From Pteria penguin (Eukaryota; Mollusca; Bivalvia; Pterioida; Pteriidae), in the NCBI GenBank assembly GCA_035048485.1, contig CM068583.1, positions 70,231,731-70,295,730 on the forward strand: 64,000 nt of DNA, written 5' to 3'. The notes beneath the pieces were generated by a model. It saw nothing but the letters and a program-made list of their open reading frames with translations. It was not told the origin of the DNA and did not search any database. The position numbers and the translations under genes were made by a program. Each line of letters starts with the position of its first letter. The stretch's first letter is position 1. This document shows, in pieces, positions 1 to 9,665 of this stretch.

Positions 1-27
1 GCGTTTTCTATGTTAATTTTGACTGAC

Positions 28-79
28 GTGACGTCGCCGATGTTTAACATTGAGTCTATGGGAAACTTGGCGACGTCAC
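28..79. promoter_or_regulatory. Inverted pair of CRE-like sites
   Basis: GTGACGTCGCC at 28-38 and its exact reverse complement GGCGACGTCAC at 69-79 form an 11-bp perfect inverted repeat around a 30-bp spacer. Each arm contains a TGACGTCG/CGACGTCA core close to the CREB/ATF palindrome. A further half-site TGACGT begins at 24. They lie 40-90 bp upstream of a TATA box, a usual place for such sites. Function is inferred from position and motif only. Confidence 0.45.
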
Positions 80-121
80 ATCAAAATGAAAATCGCCCTA
101 TCTAAAATTGATTTTTTTTTC

Positions 122-158
122 TATAAAATATGAACGCTTCTTCATACATACATTCAGC
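122..158 (+). promoter_or_regulatory. TATA box and initiator, probable start of gene 1
   Basis: TATAAAAT at 122-129 is followed by TTCAGCAT, an initiator-like sequence with its A at 155, about 33 bp downstream, which is the normal TATA-to-start distance. The predicted leader contains two short upstream ORFs (ATG near 195 and 226) and ends at a GTAAGT donor at 279, suggesting a non-coding first exon. Confidence 0.4.
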
Positions 159-278
159 ATACACCAAAACTTACGACTAAACAAGATCTATCTAATGGTG
201 TTGCCTTTTTGAAATTATTCTGAAGATGAATAAGTGAAAATCCAGATTTTCCCGTTTCCAGAGTGAGTGGCGCGGACA

Positions 279-3200
279 GTAAGTACACATCTAGAGACTC
301 TCCTGTCAGAGGTAGATTAGATACACGGGTAAAGTGTCTCCTGTCAGCGGTAGATTAGATACACGGGTATAGTGTCTCCTGTCAGAGGTAGATTAGATAT
401 ACGGCTAGAGTGTCTCCTGTCAGAGGTAGATTAGATACACTGGTATAGTGTCTCCTGTCAGAGGTAGATTAGATACACGGGTATAGTGTCTCCTGTCAGC
501 GGTAGATTAGATACACGGGTATAGTGTCTCCTGTCAGAGGTAGACTAGGTACACGGGTAGAGTGTCTCCTGTCAGAGGTAGATTAGATACACGGGTAAAG
601 TGTCTCCTGTCAGAGGTAGATTAGATACACGGGTAGAGTGTCTCCTGTCAGAGGTAGATTAGATACACGGGTATAGTGTCTCCTGTCAGAGGTAGATTAG
701 ATACACGGGTAGAGTGTCTCCTGTCAGAGGTAGATTAGATACACGGGTATAGTGTCTCCTGTCAGAGGTAGATTAGATACACGGCTAGAGTGTCTCCTGT
801 CAGAGGTAGATTAGATACACGGGTATAGTGTCTCCTGTCAGAGGTAGATTAGATATACGGCTAGAGTGTCTCCTGTCAGAGGTAGATTAGATACACGGGT
901 ATAGTGTCTCCTGTCAGAGGTAGATTAGATACACTGGTATATTGTCTCCTGTCAGAGGTAGATTAGATACACGGGTAGAGTGTCTACTGTCAGAGGTAGA
1001 TTAGATACACGGGTAAAGTGTCTCCTGTCAGAGGTAGATTAGATATACGGGTATAGTGTCTCTTGTCAGAGGTAGACTAGATACACGGGTAGAGTGTCTC
1101 CTGTCAGAGGTAGACTAGATACACAAGTAAAGTGTTTCCTGTCAGAGATGACACTAGGTACACGGCTAGAGTGAATCCTGTCACAGGTGAGACTAGGTAC
1201 ATGGGTAGAGTGTCTCCTGTTACAGGTAGACTAGGTACACATGTATAGTTTCTCCCATTAGAGATGAGACTAGATACATTGGTAAAGTGTCTCCTGTCAG
1301 AGGTGCGACTAGAAACCGATTAAAGTGTCTCCTGTTAGAAGTGAGACTAGGTACACATGTAAAATGTCTCCTGTTAGAGCTGAGACTAGATACACGGGTA
1401 AAGTGTCTCCTGGTAGAGGTGAGACTATATAGACGGGTAAAGTGTTTCCTGGTAGAGGTGAGACTATATAGACGGGTAAAGTGTCTCCTGCCAGAGGTAA
1501 GACTATATAGACGGGTAAAGTGTCTCCTGGTAGAGGTGAGACTATATAGACGGGTAGAGTGTCTCCTGCCAGGGGTAAGACTATATAGACGGGTAGAGTG
1601 TCTCCTGCCAGGGGTAAGATTATATAGACGGGTAAAGTGTCTCCTGGTAGAGGTGAGACTATATAGACGGGTAGAGTGTCTCCTGCCAGGGGTAAGACTA
1701 TATAGACGGGTAGAGTGTCTCCTGCCAGGGGAAAGACTATATAGACGGGTAAAGTGTCTCCTGGTAGAGGTGAGACTATATAGACGGGTAAAGTGTCTCC
1801 TGGTAGAGGTGAGACTATATAGACGGGTAGAGTGTCTCCTGCCAGGGGTAAGACTATATAGACGGGTAGAGTGTCTCCTGCCAGGGGAAAGACTATATAG
1901 ACGGGTAAAGTGTCTCCTGGTAGAGGTGAGACTATATAGACGGGTAAAGTGTCTCCTGGTAGAGGTGAGACTATATAGACGGGTAGAGTGTCTCCTGCCA
2001 GGGGTAAGACTATATAGACGGGTAGAGTGTCTCCTGCCAGGGGTAAGACTATATAGACGGGTAAAGTGTCTCCTGGTAGAGGTGAGACTATATAGACGGG
2101 TAGAGTGTCTCCTGCCAGGGGTAAGACTATATAGACGGGTAAAGTGTCTCCTGGTATAGGTGAGACTATATAGACGGGTAAAGTGTCTCCTGCCAGAGGT
2201 AAGACTATATAGACGGGTAAAGTGTCTCCTGGTAGAGGTGAGACTATATAGACGGGTAAAGTGTCTCCTGGTAGAGGTGAGACTATATAGACGGGTAGAG
2301 TGTCACCTGGTAGAGGTGAGACTATATAGACGGGTAAAGTGTCTCCTGCTAGAGGTGAGACTATATAGACGGGTAGAGTGTCTCCTGGTAGAGGTGAGAC
2401 TATATAGACGGGTAAAGTGTCTCCTGGTAGAGGTGAGACTATATAGACGGGTAGAGTGTCTCCTGGTAGAGGTGAGACTATATAGACGGGTAAAGTGTCT
2501 CCTGCTAGAGGTGAGACTATATAGACGGGTAAAGTGCCTCCTGCTAGAGGTGAGACTATATAGACGGGTAGAGTGTCTCCTGGTAGAGGTGAGACTATAT
2601 AGACGGGTAAAGTGTCTCCTGCCAGGGGTAAGACTATATAGACGGGTAAAGTGTCTCCTGCCAGGGGTAAGACTAGATACACAGCTACAGTATCTCCTGT
2701 CAAAGCTGAGACGAGATACACAAACAAATACGTTAATGTCTCCTTTCAGTGTTGAGATAAAGTGCACGAATAAAGTGTATCCTGTCAGGTGTCAGACAAG
2801 ATGTCTACGGCTAGAGTCTCTCCGGTCAGAGGTGAGACTCTATACATGAATTAAATAAGTGTCATGTGTCAGAGGTGAGAATAGGTGCACCAGTAAAATG
2901 TCTCTTGTTAGAAGTGAGACGAGATGCACGGATAAAACAAGTGTTTCCTGTCAGAGAAGACACTAGGTACACCGTAAGATTGTCTCTTGTCAGAGGTAGC
3001 CTAGGTACACGTTTAGAGTGTCTCCTGTCACAGATGACACTAGGTACATGGCTAGTGTGTCTCCTGTGAGAGGTAGACTAGGTACACGGATAAAGTGTAT
3101 CCTGTCAGAGGTAGACTAGGTACACGGATAAAGTGTATCCTGTCAGAGGTAGACTAGGTACACGGCTAAAGTGTATCCTGTCAGAGGTAGACTAGGTATA

Positions 3201-4690
3201 CGGCTAGAGTCTCTCCTGTCAGAGATGACACTAGGTACACGGGTAGAGTGCCTCCAGTCAGGGATGACACTAGGTACACAGCTAGAGTGCCTCCAGTCAG
3301 AGATGACACTAGGTATACGTCTAGAGTGTCTCCTGTCAGAGGTGAGACTAGATACATGACTAGAGTGTCTCATGTCAAAGATGACACTAGGTACACGACT
3401 CGAGTGTATCTTGTCAGAGATGATACTAGGTACACGGCTAGAGTGTCTCATGTCAGAGAAGACACTAAGTACACCGCTGGAGTGTCTCCTGTCAGAGGTA
3501 GCCTAAGTACACGGCTAGATTGTCTCCTGTCAGAGGTAGATTAGATATACGGGTAGAGTGTCTCCTGTCAGAGGTAGATTAGATACACGGGTAAAGTGTC
3601 TCATGTCAGAGGTAGACTAGGTACACGGCTAAAGTGTCTCCTGTCAGAGGAAGACTAGGTACACGGCTAAAGTGTATCCTGTCAGAGGTAGACTAGGTAT
3701 ACGGCTAGAGTCTCTCATGTCAGAGATGACACTAGGTACACGGCTAGAGTGCCTCCTGTCAGGGATGACACTAGGTACACGGGTAGAGTGCCTCCAGTCA
3801 GAGATGACACTAGGTACACGGGTAGAGTGCCTCCAGTCAGAGATGACACTAGGTACACAGCTAGAGTGCCTCCAGTCAGAGATGACACTAGGTATACAGC
3901 TAGAGTGCCTCCTGTCAGAGATGACACTAGGTACATGGCTAGAGTGTCACCTGTCAGAGCTAGACTAGGTGCACGGTTAGAGTGCCTCCAGTCAGAGATG
4001 ACACTAGGTACACGGGTAGAGTGCCTCCAGTCAGAGATGACACTAGGTACACAGCTAGAGTGCCTCCAGTCAGAGATGACACTAGGTATACAGCTAGAGT
4101 GCCTCCTGTCAGAGATGACACTAGGTACATGGCTAGAGTGTCACCTGTCAGAGCTAGACTAGGTGCACGGTTAAAGTGTCTCTTGTAAGAGGTAGACTAG
4201 GGGTACACGGCTAAAGTGTATCCTGTCAGAGGTAGACTAGGTATACGGCTAGAGTCTCTCATGTCAGAGATGACACTAGGTACACGGCTAGAGTGCCTCC
4301 TGTCAAAGATGACACTAGGTACACGGCTAGAGTGCCTCCTGTCAGAGATGACACTAGGTACATGGCTAGAGTGCCTCCTGTCAGAGATCACACTAGGTAC
4401 ATGGCTAGAGTGTCACCTGTCAGAGCTAGACTAGGTGCACGGTTAGAGTGTCTCTTGTCAGAGGTGAACTAGGTACACGGGTAAAGTGTCTCCTTTCTGG
4501 GATGACACTAGGGGTACACGGTTAGAGTGTCTCCTGTCAGAAGTGGCACTAGGTACACCTCTAGATTGTCTCCTAAAAGAAGTGAGACTAGATACATGCC
4601 TGGAATGTCTCGTGTCGGAGGTGAGACTAGGTGCACGACTAGAGTGTCTTCTGATTTATAAAGATGGACTATAGGTGCATGGCTAGGGTA
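279..4690 (+). repeat. 38/39-bp minisatellite, about 115 units
   Basis: The array begins exactly at the GTAAGT candidate donor of exon 1, and the first unit (279 onward) aligns with all later ones: GTA/GTGAGACT, then TACACGG, then GTGTCTCCTGTCAGAG. Early units are 38 bp. From about 1400 to 2690 the unit is a homogeneous 39 bp, which is why long open frames appear on both strands there (a 13-residue periodic peptide). The tail from 2700 to 4690 is more diverged and contains local duplications, for example around 3750-3960 and 3970-4160. Every unit keeps an AGAG/GTGAGA-like or AGAG/GTAGA-like junction resembling a 5' splice site. Inferred to be intron 1 of gene 1. Confidence 0.9.
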
Positions 4691-4766
4691 AATCTCCTGT
4701 CAGGATTTGAAAATTGTTATAGTCGTTTATGTTTTGAACCCCCCCCCCGTTCCCCACTAATACCAG

Positions 4767-4905
4767 GGATTCGTTGTGGATCCATTTAAGGCGTAAACGA
4801 GACCACCATTCCAACTCTTAAACTCGATGGTCCAGTGCACACAGTGTAGTGTTCTGGCTACGCACCGGAAATGATTATACTGTTCGTGGTTTTGTGTTTA
4901 TTAAG
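4767..4905 (+). CDS. Candidate exon 2: 5' leader plus signal peptide start
   Basis: A C-rich tract and AATACCAG at 4766 make a convincing 3' splice site. Downstream, ATG at 4871 opens MIILFVVLCLL, a strongly hydrophobic run like the core of a signal peptide, and the frame stops soon after unless spliced at AAG/GTTAAT (4905/4906). Odd: this donor leaves in phase 2, whereas the lectin exon entered at the best acceptor (5021/5022) needs phase 1. Using the next in-frame acceptor (5037/5038) restores the frame but leaves a very short signal peptide. A base error, an alternative acceptor or a different start exon are all possible. The acceptor and hydrophobic start are seen; the assignment to gene 1 is inferred. 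Confidence 0.4.
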
Positions 4906-5021
4906 GTTAATCGTGTAACAGAACTTTTTTTTTTTATTTTGTTGGTTTTTGTTTACTGTGTGATATTTTTTCATCCTCTTAATTAGCATTAACTGTTTTG
5001 ATGTTTTGTCAATTTATTCAG

Positions 5022-5306
5022 GTGTGTCAGGGTACAGTTTCACGATATGCGAACATTCGTCCGGGAAAAGCTTCAGCTGCCCAGGTGGTTATTACATATA
5101 CATAACGTATGCCATGTACGGTCGCCTAAGCTATAGCACGTGCGGAAACAATGGAAACACAAACTGCAGGTCCGGTTCCTCAATGTCTCAAACACAGAGT
5201 CGGTGTCACGGCAAGGGCAGCTGCTACATAGAGGCTTCTAACGGAATCTACGGAGACCCGTGTCATGGAGTACAAAAATATCTCACCGTCCACTACAACT
5301 GTGCAA
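5022..5306 (+). CDS. Exon: SUEL-type (rhamnose/galactose-binding) lectin domain
   Basis: A 95-codon exon between TTTATTCAG and GTAAGTG, entering and leaving in phase 1. It encodes one complete SUEL/RBL carbohydrate-recognition domain: start VSGYSFTICEHSSG, the AMYGR motif (YGR is the family's sugar-contacting signature), and the closing GDPCHGVQKYLTVHYNC that matches the conserved DPC motif. Eight cysteines are present, the usual number for four disulfides. Family knowledge: such domains bind L-rhamnose or D-galactose and occur in egg lectins, in latrophilins and in many mollusc and fish defence lectins. As the N-terminal module of gene 1 it probably provides ligand recognition. The last roughly 30 nt of this exon and its donor are tandemly multiplied just downstream. 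Strong call. Confidence 0.92.
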
Positions 5307-5975
5307 GTAAGTGTTTGAACACTGAGGTTTTACGAAAATATCTCACCGTCCACTGCAATGTGCAAGTAAGTGTAAAGACACGAGAGTTTGACGAAAATAT
5401 CTCACCGTCCGCTATAACTGTGCAAGTAAGTGTATAGACACGGAAGTCTGACGAAAATATCTCACCGTCCACTATAACTGTGGAAGTGAGTGTTCAGAGA
5501 AGGAAAATATCTCACTGTCCAATATAACTGTCAAAGCAAGTGTATAGAGGCGGAAAATATCTCACCGTCCACCATAACTGTGCAAGTAAGTGTATAGAGG
5601 CAGAAAATATATCACTGTGCAAGTAAGTATGAAGACACAGAAATATCTCACCGTCCACCATAACTGCATAACGTATGTGTACAGAGGCGGAAAATATCTC
5701 ATTGTCCACTATAACTGTCCAAGTAAGTGTATAGAGGCGGAAAATATCTCACTGTCCAAAATAACTGTCCAAGCAAGTGTATAGAGGCGGAAAATATCTC
5801 ATTGTCCACTATAACTGTCCAAGCAAGTGTATAGAGGCGGAAAATATCTCATTGTCTACTATAACTGTCCAAGTAAGTGTATAGAGGCGGAAAATATCTC
5901 ACTGTCCAATATAACTGTCCAAGCAAGTGTATAGAGGCGGAACATATCTCATTATCCACTATAACTGTTCAAGTA
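5307..5975 (+). repeat. Minisatellite made from the lectin exon end plus its splice donor
   Basis: About twelve units, first about 60 bp and then about 50 bp long. Each contains AAAATATCTCACCGTCC, then TATAACTGTGCAA and then GTAAGTG, that is, the last codons of the lectin exon (KYLTVHYNCA) followed by its own donor and the first intron bases. Several units keep an intact GTAAGT; others have GCAAGT. Short open frames in this stretch are read-throughs of these copied exon ends, not genes. Confidence 0.9.
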
Positions 5976-6694
5976 AGAAAGCTCATATATCAATATAGTC
6001 CTAAAGCCTAAAATTTAATCGTGGATAGTTAATTTAAAACATACACAACAGCTATGATACATAAATATAATAAAGTAAATAAAACGAGAAGTCATAAATA
6101 TAAATTTAATATCAATTAGGTAAATGATCCTTTTTCCTAAGGTGACAAAACAAAACAAACAGTTTTCGTGTATCCACATTCTTTTACACTAGTGCAGTTT
6201 TACTGTTTGAATTTACGGACGATTCCGCGTCGCTGTAAAGACTGACAACGTGAATGTTTCTACGATGTGCAAAGTAGTTCTAAAATAGAGAGAAAGTTTC
6301 AACTCATAAATGGATGTGTAGTAGTGTTATATTACATATTCAATTATCTGGTTTTAGAATTTATTTTATAAAGCATTATAGTCAAGGTCGACAAAGTGAA
6401 AAATGAAAAGCGTCGGAATTCTACAAGTTGGTCGGATGAATATAAAGAACTGTATATTGTGACTATATACGGCCGAACGTTTCCGTTTCAGCCAATAAAA
6501 ATAAACGTAACAACAGAAGTGTATTAGAGTAAGCTAATATACTAGATGCATTTACTTAAAGGTAATTGTAGAGGACGCAAAATGTCCGTTAATTCCAAGT
6601 ACATGTGTAATTTAAATTCCTACTATTGTAATTATAAGGTAATGGTATGTGTCTTTAATAAAACTATCAGAATAATAGTTTGTTCGAATTTCAG
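5976..6694. other. AT-rich unique intron sequence
   Basis: No domain-encoding frame, repeat or RNA structure recognised. It ends in the acceptor GAATTTCAG of the first TSP1 exon. Confidence 0.6.
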
Positions 6695-6865
6695 GAAATG
6701 GTAACTGGGGCGGATGGGGCGGATGGGGATCTTGTTCTAGAAACTGTGGAGGTGGATCCAGGTCTCGCTCTCGTTCCTGTAACAACCCATCGCCCTCTGG
6801 TGGCGGATCCTCTTGTTCAGGAAGTTCTTCTCAGTCGTCCAGCTGTAACACCCACTCCTGTGCAG
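6695..6865 (+). CDS. Exon: thrombospondin type-1 repeat 1
   Basis: A 171-nt phase 1-1 exon. It encodes NWGGWGGWGSC (the three-tryptophan ladder W-x-x-W-x-x-W and Cys1), CSRNCGGG, RSRSCNNPSP and CNTHSCA, with six cysteines in the TSP1 pattern. The W-x-x-W motifs are the usual C-mannosylation sites. Odd: the second motif is C-S-R-N-C, so it lacks the Ser/Thr of the O-fucose consensus C-x-x-S/T-C that later repeats keep. The donor is GCAG/GTAAAACT. Its last bases seed the 21-bp array immediately downstream. Confidence 0.92.
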
Positions 6866-7390
6866 GTAAAACTCAGTCATGTACAGATAACACTCAATCA
6901 TGTACAGGTAACTCTCACTTCATTGCAGGTAATACTCGATCATGTACAAGTAACACTCAATCATGTACAGGTAACACTCAATTATGTACAATTAACACTT
7001 ACTTCATTGCAGGTAACACTCAATCATGTACAGGTAACACTCATTCACGTACAGGTAACACCCACTCTTGTGCAGGTAACACTCATATATGTACAGGTAA
7101 CACTCCTGTGCAGGTTATACCCGTTGATCTTGTAAAGGTAACAATTACACTTATCCTTATGAAGTTATCTATAAACTCCATCGCTGTAAAGATAACTCAT
7201 TCCTGTAAAGATAACTCATTCCTGTAAAGATAACTCATCCCTATAAAGATAACTCATTCCTGTAAAGATAACTCATTCTTGTAAAGATAACTCATCCCTG
7301 TAAATATAACTCATTCCCTGTAAAGATAACTCATTCCTGTAAAGATAACTCATCCCTGTAAAGGTAACTCATTCCAGTAAAGGTGTTTAA
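6850..7390 (+). repeat. Two short minisatellites (about 21 bp, then 19 bp) copied from the TSP1-1 exon end
   Basis: From 6850 to about 7130 the unit is TGTACAGGTAACACTCA plus about four bases, a copy of the exon end and donor ACTCCTGTGCAG/GTAAAACTC. From about 7150 to 7390 the unit becomes TGTAAAGATAACTCATTCC (19 bp), a further derivative. The 21-bp period is a multiple of three, so an open frame (a 7-residue repeat) appears across the exon and array; it is not a separate gene. Confidence 0.85.
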
Positions 7391-7534
7391 TCATTGTAGA
7401 GATATATTTCATTCTCGTACAGGTATTTTTTTCCTGTAAGAGATTCATTCCTATACAGGTATTTTCTTCCTGTTGAGGTAACTCATTCCTATAAAGATAC
7501 CTCACATTCCTGTGCAAATGAAGGATAATGTTCA

Positions 7535-8810
7535 TGTTCATGTGATACATATTGTGACTAAGTATAAGTGGGTATGAAGGATGATGGTCACGTGATACAT
7601 ATTGTGACTAAATATAAGTGGCTATAAAGGATGTTGTTCACGTGATACATATTGTGACTAAATATAACTGGGTAATAAGGATGATGTTCACGTGATACGT
7701 ATGGTGACTAAATATAAGTGGGTTTAAAGGATGATCTTCACGTGATACATGTTGTGAATAAGTATAAGTTGGTATGAAGGATGATGTTCACGTGATACAT
7801 ATTGTGACTAAGTATAAGCGGGTATGAAGAATGATGTTCACGTGATACATATTGTGACTAAATATAAGTGGGTATAAAGGATGTTGTTCACGTGATACAT
7901 ATTGTGACTAAGTATAAGTGGGTATGAAGGATGATGTTCACGTGATACATATTGTGACTAAGTATAAGCGGGTATGAAGAATGATGTTCACGTGATACAT
8001 ATTGTGAATAAAAATAAGTGGGTATGAAGGATGATGTTGACGTGATACATGTTGTGACTAAATATAAGTGGGTATGAAGGATGATGTTCACGTGATACAT
8101 ATTGTGACTAAGTTAAAGCGGGTATGAAGGATGATGTTCACGTGATACATATTGTAATTAGGTATAACTGGGTATGAAGAATGATCTTCACGTGATACAT
8201 ATTGTGACTAAATATAAGTGGGTATGAAGGACGATGTTCACGTGATATATGTTGTGACTAAGTATAAGTGGATATGAAGGATTTTGTTCACGTGATACAT
8301 ATTGTGACTAAATATAAGTGGTTATGAAGGATGTTGGTCACGTGATACATATTGTGACTAAGTATAAGTGGGAATGAAGGATGATGTTCACGTGATACAT
8401 ATTGTGACTAAGTTAAAGTGGGTATGAAGGATGTTGTTCACGTGATACATATTGTGACTAAGTTAAAGTGGGTATGAAAGATGATGTTCACGTGATACAT
8501 ATTGTGACTAAGTATAAGTGGGTATGAAGGATGATGTTCACGTGATACATATTGTGACTAAGTTAAAGCGGGTATGAAGGATGATGTTCACGTGATACAT
8601 ATTGTGACTAAGTATAACTGGATATGAAGGACGATGTTCACGTGATATATATTGTGACTAAGTATAAGTGGGTATGAAGGATGTTGTTCACGTGATACAT
8701 ATTGTGACTTAGTATAAGTGGGTATGAAAGATGATGTTCACGTGATACATATTGTGACTAAAATAAGTGGGTATGAAGGATGATGTTCACGTGATATATA
8801 TTGTGACTTG
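7535..8810. repeat. 50-bp minisatellite, about 25 units, each with a CACGTG E-box
   Basis: A uniform array with TTCACGTGATACATATTG in nearly every unit, followed by TGACTAAGTATAAGTGG and GTATGAAGGATGATG. The palindrome CACGTG is a canonical bHLH E-box and recurs every 50 bp across 1.25 kb of the intron between TSP1 repeats 1 and 2. One unit near 8038 has GACGTG instead. Confidence 0.92.
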
Positions 8811-9529
8811 AAATTCCAGTCGGAATGAGAAATATTAGGATATACATTGTGACCCATTTTAAGTTTCTATTAATATCTAAAAAATGAAATAAAATCTGTG
8901 ATAATTGTTGCATTCAAATTCTTTACATATTATTTGGAAAATCTATGAAAAAAATAACCAGAAATTATTCAAAACAAACCCAAAGTCCAAAAAACAAACA
9001 TGCAAAAAGGTGTCAAGAATGAATTTTTGACTGGAAATCAGAGCAGCAACACTTCTTAACACATTCCTTCTATATCACTCTGTTGCATTTAGATTATCAA
9101 TTTTTTCAGTCGGTCTGAAACAGTTTCTCGAATCCTGTGGGATAAATGTCTCTCTGTTTTGGATCTACCGTTTGACGAGCCTGGTCAAAAAATAGTAACA
9201 CTTGTAGGAAAATTAGAGTACATCATCTATACCAAGGCTGATCAAAATCCCTGTGCAGCTCTGAATAATTCGAACCTATAAAGATGGTATGTCACATGGA
9301 CAGTGATGGACGTCGTTGTAATCAAAATATCTCATTTGAACTTTCGACTCAGCTCATAAGTACGAATGAGAGATGGTTTAGAACTGGCTATATTGCATCG
9401 TCTTAAATCATTTACATATTTCCCTAAATTTTGAATATCCATTTTTCCTTAATAAGATAGCTAATCACTTTAAAGTTTAATCTAGGTCCCTTTCAAAGAA
9501 TACTTTTTCCCTGATAATTTCCAGATCTA
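8811..9529. other. Unique intron sequence
   Basis: AT-rich, with no convincing coding exon, structured RNA or repeat. Confidence 0.55.
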
Positions 9530-9634
9530 ATTCTCACTGCGATACACTTTTTCACTAATAATGTCTAATCCTACTACTCACTGTGGTACACATTTTTACT
9601 GATAATGTCTACCCTAATTCTCACTGCGGTACCC

Positions 9635-9665
<31 letters not shown>

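Noticed and set aside
262..278. A 17-nt exon between TTTCCAG and GTAAGT
   Set aside because: The length would break the phase scheme and there is no coding context. The donor is better explained as the end of a non-coding first exon.
1287..2849. Two large opposing open frames (290 and 472 codons)
   Set aside because: They come from the 39-bp unit of the intron 1 array. The period being a multiple of three explains both.
6680..7135. 151-codon open frame overlapping TSP1-1 and its array
   Set aside because: It is in the wrong frame for the TSP1 module; it is open only because the array has a 21-bp period.
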